Assembly: GCA_023230795.1 (NCBI GenBank)
Contig: JALNWR010000177.1
Coordinates: 1-5,430 of the forward strand
Length of the DNA stretch: 5,430 nt
DNA from: Candidatus Cloacimonadota bacterium
GTDB lineage: Bacteria; Cloacimonadota; Cloacimonadia; Cloacimonadales; Cloacimonadaceae
Reading direction: 5' to 3'
A program made the translations under genes and the position numbers. Below, in pieces: positions 1 through 5,430 of this stretch (within the stretch, counting starts at the first letter, position 1; every line of letters starts with the position of its first letter). The notes under the pieces are model-generated. The model made no database searches. It had not been told where the DNA came from and saw nothing but the letters and a program-made list of their open reading frames with translations.

Positions 1-14
1 ATAATGCTGATCAT
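1..14 (-). CDS. Start of a further gene running off the left edge (fourth in the chain)
   Basis: Seen: an ATG at 14-12 overlaps the TGA of the preceding gene (13-11), the same ATGA arrangement as the two junctions upstream. The frame continues as Met-Ile-Ser-Ile to the edge. AGGAGG (28-23) sits 8 nt upstream. Only four complete codons are visible, so nothing can be said about the product. The call rests on the ribosome binding site and the repeated overlap pattern. Confidence 0.62.
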
Positions 15-835
15 TTGTTCTTCCTCCTCTTGGCGGCGAATACTTTGATATTACCCAGCGCGATAAAAATAAGGATCAAAAGATGGGCGATTGATTGGGC
101 ATCCATCTTGGTGGTGGCACTGCCCAATCTGCCAATCAAGCTTTCATATTCACTGGCAGCTTTCAGCCCTCCCAAAAGGCCAGTGAGCTGCTGCTGCTCG
201 TTCACATAAGGAAAGAAGCCGGGAGCGCTTACTGCAGTGCATCCTCCGGTAACGGGAACGTTGTATGAATCTCGCGCTACCATCATCCATTCCTTGAGTC
301 CGGGCACTCCGCTGGAGAGCGAGCTTACCCAGGCGATATCTTTCAGGCGTCTGACATTCATGAGCAGGGGAATCTCTTCATAAGGAGTATTTCTGGTATC
401 TGTGGGAAATACCTCTTTCAAATCCCGCCCCATAGCCTGGATGGTGACCATACCGCCCACTTTGTAGCCCAGATTCACATAGTCCACGCCCCGCTGTTTA
501 TCGTGATAGTCTTTTAGCACTTTGTCAAAGGCCTGCTCGGCCATCTGCACTCCCATCGGCCACAGGGCTGTAGCGATGATCTTTTGCTTGCGCTTGAAAG
601 CATGTTCTATCATCGCTTCTCCCATGGGTTGCAGCTCGGTCATAGTGGAAGGATCGTAATCAAAGGAAATGATTACCACCTCATTTTCGGGGGTGTTTTC
701 GACGAGATCATAGACCATCTGGGTGTATCCCGAAACTTCCGTCTTCCAGCCGATGGGGAAGAGAAGGGGAAGGGCTACCGCCACAAAGAGCACCAAGTAG
801 ATGATTCTGCGTTCAGCCAATACGGAAAGCTTCAT
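11..835 (-). CDS. Membrane-anchored protein, large soluble domain between two membrane segments
   Basis: Seen: 274 codons; the start overlaps the previous stop as ATGA (835-832), with GGGAGGTG 5 nt upstream. Segment 1 is about 11-29 (IIYLVLFVAVALPLLFP), preceded by basic RR. Segment 2 is about 248-266, followed by AAKRRKNK. Basic residues at both ends put both termini in the cytoplasm, so the roughly 215-residue middle domain should lie outside the membrane. That domain alternates strands and helices: EVVIISFDYDP (51-61), KIIATALWPMG (85-95), VDYVNLGYKVGG (117-128), VPVTGGCTAVSAPGFFPYV (193-211) and LLGGLKAASEYESLIG (220-235). The only Cys is residue 199. No known catalytic motif is recognised. 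The glycine-rich strands look Rossmann-like, but that is only an impression from the pattern. It is the third gene in the coupled chain and probably a subunit of the same complex. Confidence 0.87.
   Translation of the reverse strand: MKLSVLAERRIIYLVLFVAVALPLLFPIGWKTEVSGYTQMVYDLVENTPENEVVIISFDYDPSTMTELQPMGEAMIEHAFKRKQKIIATALWPMGVQMAEQAFDKVLKDYHDKQRGVDYVNLGYKVGGMVTIQAMGRDLKEVFPTDTRNTPYEEIPLLMNVRRLKDIAWVSSLSSGVPGLKEWMMVARDSYNVPVTGGCTAVSAPGFFPYVNEQQQLTGLLGGLKAASEYESLIGRLGSATTKMDAQSIAHLLILIFIALGNIKVFAAKRRKNK
23..28 (-). promoter_or_regulatory. Perfect AGGAGG Shine-Dalgarno site formed by a tandem Arg codon pair
   Basis: The C-terminal KRRKNK of the preceding protein is encoded AAG AGG AGG AAG AAC AAA. 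The two AGG codons create a perfect AGGAGG 8 nt before the overlapping ATG at 14. The basic tail therefore has two roles: a cytoplasmic topology signal, and the ribosome binding site for the next gene. Confidence 0.72.
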
Positions 836-1530
836 TTGTCACCTCCCAGATAGCTGCGTTCTATGCCCAGGATAATCCTGAGGGAGCTGCCCACGATACC
901 CAGTCCTGCTGAGATCAGGATGGCTCTCTGAGCTGCGGTATTGGGATATTCCATGATGAAATCCGCCAGATTGGGGAAATGCCAGAATTGCAGATTCTCC
1001 GGTAGCCAGCCGGTAAACATGGTGCCGATGCTAGTGCGCCCGATGATGACTATGATGGCAGTGATCATAAGCAGGTTTGACTCCAGTCCCCGGATGATAA
1101 AGGCTCTGTATGCGGCAGATGCGATAAAGAAAGCAAGCAGAGAAAAGAGCGTGGCAGAAAGCGGCAAATAGGCATTATCAAAGAGATAGTCAAAAGGCTT
1201 TAGCCCCAGCCAGGCCTGGATGCCCGGTGCATCTCCCAGTATCCCGGGGGTTTCACGCATGCCCCAAAGCAGACCGAAGCTCAGCATCAGTGCAAAGCTG
1301 ATCAGTCCAGCCAGATGATATTGCCAATTGGGCAGTCTATGCGCAATCTTGTGGGTATTCATCCGGATCAGACTGATCTGTCCCAAGAGGATGGCAAAAC
1401 CGGAGATAATCATAAACCAGCCTTCCAAAGTGGAGACGATCTGATTGAAGGGACTATGAGGGATAAATTCTGAAAGCAGAACTATAAAGCCTACTATAAA
1501 AGCGAAGAAAAGCGGTAAAGAGCGTTTCAT
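832..1530 (-). CDS. Six-helix integral membrane protein, function unknown
   Basis: Seen: 232 codons starting at the ATG that overlaps the previous stop (ATGA, 1530-1527). AGGAG lies 7 nt upstream, inside the end of the previous gene. About six membrane segments are visible: 4-22, 35-52, 70-90, 119-141, 150-166 and 202-222. Other landmarks are LPLSATLFSLLAFFIASAAYRAF (residues 122-144), the basic loop IIRGLES (145-151) and a C-terminal SSLRIILGIERSYLGG (215-230). With MKR at the N-terminus and an even number of helices, both ends should face the cytoplasm. It has no recognisable transporter signature, charged pore motif or enzyme active site. Inferred: it could be the membrane core that the flanking single- and double-anchored proteins assemble on. 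I do not recognise a named family. Confidence 0.87.
   Translation of the reverse strand: MKRSLPLFFAFIVGFIVLLSEFIPHSPFNQIVSTLEGWFMIISGFAILLGQISLIRMNTHKIAHRLPNWQYHLAGLISFALMLSFGLLWGMRETPGILGDAPGIQAWLGLKPFDYLFDNAYLPLSATLFSLLAFFIASAAYRAFIIRGLESNLLMITAIIVIIGRTSIGTMFTGWLPENLQFWHFPNLADFIMEYPNTAAQRAILISAGLGIVGSSLRIILGIERSYLGGDK
840..847 (-). promoter_or_regulatory. Strong Shine-Dalgarno site inside the preceding gene
   Basis: The end of the six-helix protein (LGGDK, then stop) is encoded as CTG GGA GGT GAC AAA TGA. This supplies GGGAGGTG just before the overlapping ATG at 835, close to the ideal anti-16S complement. It fixes the start of the 274-residue protein and shows translational coupling. Confidence 0.78.
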
Positions 1531-2624
1531 GAGATTGCTCCTGCGATAAATTCTTTGAGGTTTGAGACTCCCAGGATTTCCAAGATCACGCCGACAACTA
1601 TAAGCAGAATGATCAGGAGCTTGCCAAAATCATGCCCCTTAAGGCTGCCAAGCTGTTGAGGGTCTTTGGAAAGATAGGCACTGGCGGCAAACAGCTCTTC
1701 ACCGATCAAGGTATAATCACAGGTAACTACAAAGAAAGGCAGTTGATGCGCCTGAGCGGTACCTGCAGTTTGGATAGCACCGGTGGCAAAGCCGGTTTCT
1801 GCTAAAATCAAAGACTCTGCATAAAAGGAGCCCATAAAGAAGTTTGCCGCAGGCTTTCTGCGCAGCATAATACCATCTATTCCCGCTACAAAGCCAAATT
1901 GGTCATCGGTGAGATAAAAGATATTGTCAGCCTTGTAGGCATCCAGTCTTCCGGCTTTGATATAGGCCTCGCGCACCACTTCTTTGGCAGCAGAGAGTAC
2001 CATGGAAAACCTGCAGGGCACGATGATTTCAGTATCATACTCCGCGGTTCTTTCCGCCAGATGGCTTAGGATGGTGAGACTGGCAATGGTCTGAATATCA
2101 TCCAGATCACTGATGCCCGGCACATACAGGATGGGTTTGCCCTTTTCCGTAGCACGTCCAATGGCTTCTTCCATACAGTCCAGTCCAGCGATGCGGCGAA
2201 TGAAGAATTCCTTTCCGGCCCGGGCTGCCTGTATGTAATAGATAATGGCTATGCAGATGATAAGCAGCAGGATCAGAAAACCGAGCTTGCCCATATAGAA
2301 CCACTGCTCTTTAGTTTGGGCACTGGCCAGAAGTGTAAGATCATCATCCTGGAAGAAGGCTTTTAGCTGATAGTGGTATTCGTTATTGGGTTGAAGCTCA
2401 TTATCTGTGAAGCTGCCGCTGGACTCTGCAGTGTTAAGCAAAATGCGCGCTGGCTCGTCACCATTCTGCCGGCTGATTTCCACTCTTTTCACCATAGGGC
2501 TCAGCTCCCAGCTTAGATCAATGGATTTGCCATCGTCCCAGGGGGTGTCTTTGGCGGAAAAAGAATTTGCCATCAGCAGGCTGATCAAACTTAAAAACAA
2601 TAAACACAGCAGCGGTTTACGCAT
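1527..2624 (-). CDS. Membrane protein with FN3-like domain and DUF6754-like alpha/beta domain
   Basis: Seen: 365 codons, ATG with AGGAG 7 nt upstream. In order: signal peptide or anchor (about 3-19); a beta-rich region (25-105) with the fibronectin-III pattern of IDLSW at 35-39, VEISR near 48-52 and LQPNNEYHYQLKAF at 77-90; membrane segment 1 (112-132); a soluble alpha/beta domain (about 140-332); and a hydrophobic C-terminal segment (335-353). The basic residues AARAGKEFFIRR just after segment 1 put the alpha/beta domain in the cytoplasm and FN3 outside by the positive-inside rule. Characteristic stretches are GLDCMEEAIGRATEKGKPIL (147-166), YVPGISDLDD (167-176) and FFVVTCDYTLIGEEL (297-311). 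Known: from memory this matches DUF6754, a family without an assigned function; I have not searched. No Walker, kinase or protease motif is evident. Its stop overlaps the next start as ATGA, so the two are probably made together. Role inferred only as a membrane-complex subunit. Confidence 0.88.
   Translation of the reverse strand: MRKPLLCLLFLSLISLLMANSFSAKDTPWDDGKSIDLSWELSPMVKRVEISRQNGDEPARILLNTAESSGSFTDNELQPNNEYHYQLKAFFQDDDLTLLASAQTKEQWFYMGKLGFLILLLIICIAIIYYIQAARAGKEFFIRRIAGLDCMEEAIGRATEKGKPILYVPGISDLDDIQTIASLTILSHLAERTAEYDTEIIVPCRFSMVLSAAKEVVREAYIKAGRLDAYKADNIFYLTDDQFGFVAGIDGIMLRRKPAANFFMGSFYAESLILAETGFATGAIQTAGTAQAHQLPFFVVTCDYTLIGEELFAASAYLSKDPQQLGSLKGHDFGKLLIILLIVVGVILEILGVSNLKEFIAGAIS
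1538..1542 (-). promoter_or_regulatory. Shine-Dalgarno site inside the preceding gene, with ATGA overlap
   Basis: The codons for the preceding protein's C-terminus AGAIS read GCA GGA GCA ATC TCA TGA. The AGGAG within them is 7 nt from the overlapping ATG at 1530. It decides the start of the six-helix protein and indicates termination-reinitiation coupling. Confidence 0.75.
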
Positions 2625-2631
2625 GTTGATT

Positions 2632-2636
2632 CTCCT
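2632..2636 (-). promoter_or_regulatory. Shine-Dalgarno site of the FN3/DUF6754-like gene
   Basis: On the minus strand AAAAGGAGAATCAACATG places AGGAG 7 nt before the ATG at 2624. It supports this start, which also gives a clean N-terminal signal sequence. Confidence 0.75.
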
Positions 2637-2690
2637 TTTCTAAGGATACAGGGGATGAGGTACTATCCGGAACATTAAAAGGTAAACGAA

Positions 2691-2728
2691 TCCCAAAACC
2701 GGAGCTGTATAGAGTTCCGGTTTTGGGA
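2691..2728 (-). terminator. Perfect 13-bp inverted repeat, probable weak terminator or mRNA-stabilising hairpin
   Basis: The arms TCCCAAAACCGGA (2691-2703) and TCCGGTTTTGGGA (2716-2728) are exact reverse complements around a 12-nt loop. The hairpin begins 25 nt after the lipoprotein stop. On the minus strand it is followed by TTCGTTTACCTTTTAA, which is T-rich but broken, so it is a poor match to a strong intrinsic terminator. On the plus strand GGGAAGGCTC follows, with no T-tract, so it would act on minus-strand transcripts. It may attenuate transcription or protect the 3' end of the transporter-lipoprotein mRNA. Confidence 0.55.
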
Positions 2729-2753
2729 AGGCTCTGAAGCTATCAGACATTAT

Positions 2754-3551
2754 TTAGTTTTGAAAAGCCGCTTTGATCTCGTCTGTCTTGGAGATGATCT
2801 GTTCCAATTGGTCTTTGGTATATACCCGATTTTGATCGTTGTCTATGATAGTCTTTACGTCTTTCAACAGCTTGATAGATTCCCCAAAGGCTTCTTGTTC
2901 TACGATGTGAGGGGTTGAGATCTGCTGCATATTCAGAAGCAGGCTATTGAAGGTTCCTTTTTGGGCTAAAACCTGAGTTCTTTCGGGCTTGTAATCTTGA
3001 TGAATCAGCCAGGCCACGCGGTTTGCAGCTTCGATCCATCCACCCAGCAACATCAGGGTATAATTATCAAAATTCTCATTTTCCCAAAGCTTGGCTTCTA
3101 CATCGGCTTTGTGAAAATCCAGGGCTTTATCCAGCTCTTCCCACTGTTCGTTTTCGATCATTTTCTTCATCTGATCGCCCAGACGATTGACCTCAGATTC
3201 CAGTGCAAGCAGTGAAGTGAGGTTCATCATGGAAGCGGAAATCTCGCTGAGCTTGCCTTTGTTACGGCCTTTTGCGGCCAATACTGCATCAGCCGTCAAA
3301 AGTCCCAGGGAAAAGGCATTGCGCACTTCTTCCTGTTTGGTTTTGTAGATTGTAGCCGGCACTGCAGCGGAGATGTCTTTTACCTGAACTTGATCCAGGG
3401 CTTTATACACTTCTTTGAAAGAAGGCAGAGGGGCAAAGATAATTGCCTGTTGGATTAGCTCTTCATCTGGAAGCTGCTCTACCTTTTTCTTACAGGCTCC
3501 CAACGCCAGGATCATGATCAGCACCATTGCGATGACTATCCGAGTCTTCAT
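2754..3551 (-). CDS. Predicted lipoprotein, mostly helical, partner candidate of the ABC transporter
   Basis: Seen: 265 codons, ATG start with AGGAG 7 nt upstream. The N-terminus is a lipoprotein signal: MKTR, a hydrophobic stretch (5-18), then the lipobox LGAC with the lipidated Cys at 20. KKK follows, with no Asp at +2, so the inner-membrane retention signal is absent and outer-membrane sorting is plausible if the usual Lol rule holds. The rest looks almost all alpha-helical with no membrane segment. Notable are AFSLGLLTADAVLAAKG (79-95), a long amphipathic stretch (105-155), LMLLGGWIEAANRVAWLI (166-183) and a charged helical C-terminus (222-263). Inferred: its position right behind the transporter suggests a periplasmic accessory or binding partner. 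The pattern of an early G..TAD helix plus a later GGWIE helix recalls uncharacterised Bacteroidota-type lipoproteins, but that is memory, not a search. The function is not recognised. A hairpin follows the stop. Confidence 0.88.
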   Translation of the reverse strand: MKTRIVIAMVLIMILALGACKKKVEQLPDEELIQQAIIFAPLPSFKEVYKALDQVQVKDISAAVPATIYKTKQEEVRNAFSLGLLTADAVLAAKGRNKGKLSEISASMMNLTSLLALESEVNRLGDQMKKMIENEQWEELDKALDFHKADVEAKLWENENFDNYTLMLLGGWIEAANRVAWLIHQDYKPERTQVLAQKGTFNSLLLNMQQISTPHIVEQEAFGESIKLLKDVKTIIDNDQNRVYTKDQLEQIISKTDEIKAAFQN

Positions 3552-3558
3552 AATATTA

Positions 3559-3563
3559 CTCCT
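3559..3563 (-). promoter_or_regulatory. Shine-Dalgarno site of the lipoprotein gene, touching the transporter stop
   Basis: On the minus strand the sequence reads TAAAGGAGTAATATTATG. AGGAG sits 7 nt before the ATG at 3551, and the transporter's TAA stop (3566-3564) abuts it. Ribosomes finishing the transporter end on this site, so the two products are probably translated together. This also fixes the lipoprotein start. Confidence 0.8.
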
Positions 3564-5430
3564 TTATTCCTTGAAATAGACTTTAAGTTTTATCCAGGTG
3601 ATCAGATTCAGTACCAAGGCAAAGAGTAAGATCACCATAGCGTTAAAATTCCAGGTACGAAAAAGGCGTGAACCGCAGATCTTGTAACTGGATATAAATT
3701 CATTGCGCTCTGTATTCATCACCCTGCCGTCCATCATGCTTACGGCAGAGTTCAGATAGCTATTCACGATCTCATTCGGGTCCCATTTTTCAGCAATGGC
3801 GGTTTTGGCATAATATGTTTCCGCACGTCGCTTTTGGAATTCCTTATTAGTGATTGTAGCATTCCTGAAATCCTGTAAATATGTCAATTCCTTTTTTTCA
3901 ACTTTGTGCAAAGCGCGGTGGAATTTGGTGTTTTTGGCATAAGCTGTAGTGAGTCCTTCAAAGAGCCAGCGCGAGGGGATGGCCTGCACTACTTCAGGTA
4001 TCGGATGCCTCTGCCAGAGCGTGAGATTGCGGTTCATGCGTTCAAATTCGATTACGGCTCCCCCAAAGATGATTTGCGGGATCAAAATCAGCGGAAGCAG
4101 GTTTATCACAGTGCGTGTTTCTTTAATGAAGGCAGAGCACAAAAGCCCGATGGAATTGCCGATCAAAGAAGCCAAAAAGAAATAGATGATGCTGCTAAAG
4201 GCAAGCCCTTTGATGCCCAGTATCAACGCAGCTATCGTATGGTAAAGCACAGCCTGGACAAATCCGAAAAAGCAGAGCGTGACGATCTTTGAGATTTGAT
4301 AGCTGCTCATCTTCAGGTTCATGAGGCGTTCTCGGAGCACGATCCTACGCTCTCCAAGTATCTCTTCTATGCTATTTGACATTCCCAAAAAGATAAAGGC
4401 GATGATGGAGACGAAGATATAAATAAAGATATTGTTGTTATCATGATAGGAATAGCTGGCGCTGGTAGTGTGCCGCAGGATAAAGGCGATGATCAAAGCC
4501 AGCAGCGGGGCTTCGACGAAAGTGATAATCTGATTTGTACGGCCGCGAAACTTCATTTTGAAACTGCGTGAGATGAAGGTCATCAGACTGATGAGATAGC
4601 TTTTTAGCCCCATAGGCTTGCGTCTTCTTTTGGAAGGGGGGGAGGTCTCTGCGGATTCAAGAACGTCACTTTGGATCATCTCAAAGAGCATCTTGCGCTT
4701 GTATTTATCCCGCCAATATTCCGGAGGGAATTTGCGTTTGGCTTGCACCTGTTTTTGCAGCTGCTCATAAACAGGCTGACCCTGGGCGTCATATTCAGGA
4801 TAGGTAATGACGTCGTAAAAGTAATCTGAAGTCTTCAGATGCCGTTTGGTCTCGATCTCGGTCTTATGATTGCTCAGCAATTGCAGCTCTTCATCAAAAT
4901 AGGCAAAGCTCTCTTTGGGCGTGCCATAATATGCCACCTTGCCACCCATATCCATCATCATTACCCGATCAAACTTTCGATAGATACTGCTATTGGGTTG
5001 ATGAATAGTAATGATCACGATCTTACCCTGTTCGCAGAGCTTGGACAGGATGCCGATAATCTGCTCCGCATCGTTGAAAGAAAGCCCGCTGGTGGGCTCA
5101 TCACATATAATGATGGTGGGTTCAAAGAGCAGCTCCAGCGCCAGATTCAGGCGTTTGCGTTCTCCACCGGAGAGATTTTTGGCACCGAGCTCTCCCACCA
5201 TGGTATCATGATGCTGGCTTAGCCTTACATGATAAAGGATGTTGTTTACTTTTTGCTCTATCGCGGTTTTCTGCAATTTTGGCATTCTGAGGCGCAGGCG
5301 ATAATACAGATTTTCATACACGCTGAGATTGGGATATAACATGTCTTGCTGTGGCACATAGGCCATATATTCCAGGAAGTAGTTTAGATTAGATTGGATG
5401 GGCTTGCCATCGATAAGAATCTGGCCATAG
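3564..5430 (-). CDS. ABCG-type ABC half transporter, ATPase plus membrane domain (5' end outside window)
   Basis: Seen: the frame is open through the right edge. The 21 codons before the ATG at 5366 read YGQILIDGKPIQ...FLEY, normal ABC-ATPase sequence, so that ATG is internal and Walker A lies outside. Numbering from that Met, the Q-loop is VPQQD (4-8), the signature LSGGERKR (65-72), Walker B IIICDEP (85-91) and the switch His 122 (TIHQPN). A cytosolic linker of about 95 residues ends in KRRRK (246-250). An ABC-2 type membrane domain follows, with segments near 281-297, 312-329, 360-384, 388-414, 420-438 and 575-594. Between the last two is a charged loop of about 135 residues. Known: SGGERKR, the HQPN switch and ATPase-before-membrane order mark the ABCG (White) class, which works as a dimer in the inner membrane, usually for export. 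Odd: the D-loop reads SGLSFND, with Ser where Asp is usual. Inferred: substrate unknown. Many bacterial members carry an N-terminal FHA domain, which cannot be checked here. The lipoprotein gene follows after 12 nt. Confidence 0.93.
   Translation of the reverse strand, partial: YGQILIDGKPIQSNLNYFLEYMAYVPQQDMLYPNLSVYENLYYRLRLRMPKLQKTAIEQKVNNILYHVRLSQHHDTMVGELGAKNLSGGERKRLNLALELLFEPTIIICDEPTSGLSFNDAEQIIGILSKLCEQGKIVIITIHQPNSSIYRKFDRVMMMDMGGKVAYYGTPKESFAYFDEELQLLSNHKTEIETKRHLKTSDYFYDVITYPEYDAQGQPVYEQLQKQVQAKRKFPPEYWRDKYKRKMLFEMIQSDVLESAETSPPSKRRRKPMGLKSYLISLMTFISRSFKMKFRGRTNQIITFVEAPLLALIIAFILRHTTSASYSYHDNNNIFIYIFVSIIAFIFLGMSNSIEEILGERRIVLRERLMNLKMSSYQISKIVTLCFFGFVQAVLYHTIAALILGIKGLAFSSIIYFFLASLIGNSIGLLCSAFIKETRTVINLLPLILIPQIIFGGAVIEFERMNRNLTLWQRHPIPEVVQAIPSRWLFEGLTTAYAKNTKFHRALHKVEKKELTYLQDFRNATITNKEFQKRRAETYYAKTAIAEKWDPNEIVNSYLNSAVSMMDGRVMNTERNEFISSYKICGSRLFRTWNFNAMVILLFALVLNLITWIKLKVYFKE

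Larger units (their letters stand above)
2625..2753 (-). other. Only intergenic gap: hairpin plus leader of the second gene block
   Basis: This 129-bp gap holds the inverted repeat at 2691-2728 and, downstream on the minus strand, about 66 nt leading to the ATG at 2624. I looked for a sigma-70-like promoter in that leader. The nearest hexamers (TTTACC, GATAGT and TATCCT on the minus strand) have only 4 of 6 matches each and wrong spacing, so no promoter is called. The second block may have its own unrecognised promoter here, or it may depend on readthrough of the hairpin. Confidence 0.6.

Noticed and set aside
2632..2669. Short GGATA...TATCC inverted repeat in the leader
   Set aside because: The arms are only 5 bp with a loop of about 15 nt, which is expected by chance in this length.
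2625..2690. Possible promoter for the second gene block
   Set aside because: Candidate hexamers match sigma-70 consensus at only 4 of 6 positions and no pair has 16-18 bp spacing, so I could not support a call.
3891..3899. A AAA AAG heptamer (minus strand, GAA AAA AAG) in the transporter, matching a classic -1 frameshift slippery site
   Set aside because: There is no strong downstream stem and no upstream Shine-Dalgarno-like stimulator. Shifting would end after about 15 codons and remove the last membrane helix. It is most simply Glu-Lys-Lys coding.
3906..4292. Plus-strand open frame of 128 codons
   Set aside because: It lies wholly antisense to the transporter membrane domain, has no ribosome binding site of note, and its protein is charged and low in recognisable pattern. 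The minus-strand frame has clear family motifs.
4839..5222. Plus-strand open frame of 127 codons
   Set aside because: It is antisense to the ATPase signature and Walker B region, whose motifs are unmistakable on the minus strand. It is a shadow frame.
5364..5366. ATG at 5366 as the start of the transporter
   Set aside because: The frame remains open to the window edge and encodes typical ABC-ATPase sequence upstream. The domain would lack Walker A if it began here.

Overview
All genes in this window lie on the minus strand and are read from position 5430 down to 1. They form two compact transcription-like blocks. Coding density is very high: the only gap between genes is the 129 bp between 2625 and 2753. 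I see no tRNA, rRNA, CRISPR array, insertion sequence or integrase.

Block 1 (5430 to 2754) holds two genes. The first is the 3' part of an ABCG-type half transporter, with its nucleotide-binding domain followed by its membrane domain. It enters the window already open, and its Walker A motif lies outside. The second is a predicted lipoprotein of 265 residues. It starts 12 nt after the transporter's stop, and its ribosome binding site touches that stop. A perfect 13-bp inverted repeat follows the lipoprotein gene and probably ends this block or weakens transcription through it.

Block 2 (2624 to the left edge) is a chain of membrane-protein genes joined by ATGA start/stop overlaps. In order it encodes: (a) a 365-residue protein with a signal sequence, a fibronectin-III-like domain, a membrane segment, an alpha/beta domain that I associate from memory with DUF6754, and a C-terminal membrane segment; (b) a 232-residue protein with about six membrane segments; (c) a 274-residue protein with a large soluble domain between two membrane segments; and (d) the first codons of a further gene, with a strong Shine-Dalgarno sequence, running off the left edge. 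Tight translational coupling of three or four proteins with complementary topologies suggests an inner-membrane complex. Nothing in the sequence says what it transports or senses. This is the best candidate here for an undescribed system.

The lipobox and the FN3 domain outside the membrane suggest a Gram-negative-type (diderm) bacterium. GC content looks mid-40s to about 50% by eye, and the genes use ATG starts with AGGAG-type ribosome binding sites. The protein styles (bacterial ABCG transporter, DUF6754-like protein, lipoprotein with a GGWIEA motif) bring to mind uncultured anaerobes of the Cloacimonadota or the wider FCB group. That placement is an impression, not a demonstrated assignment.
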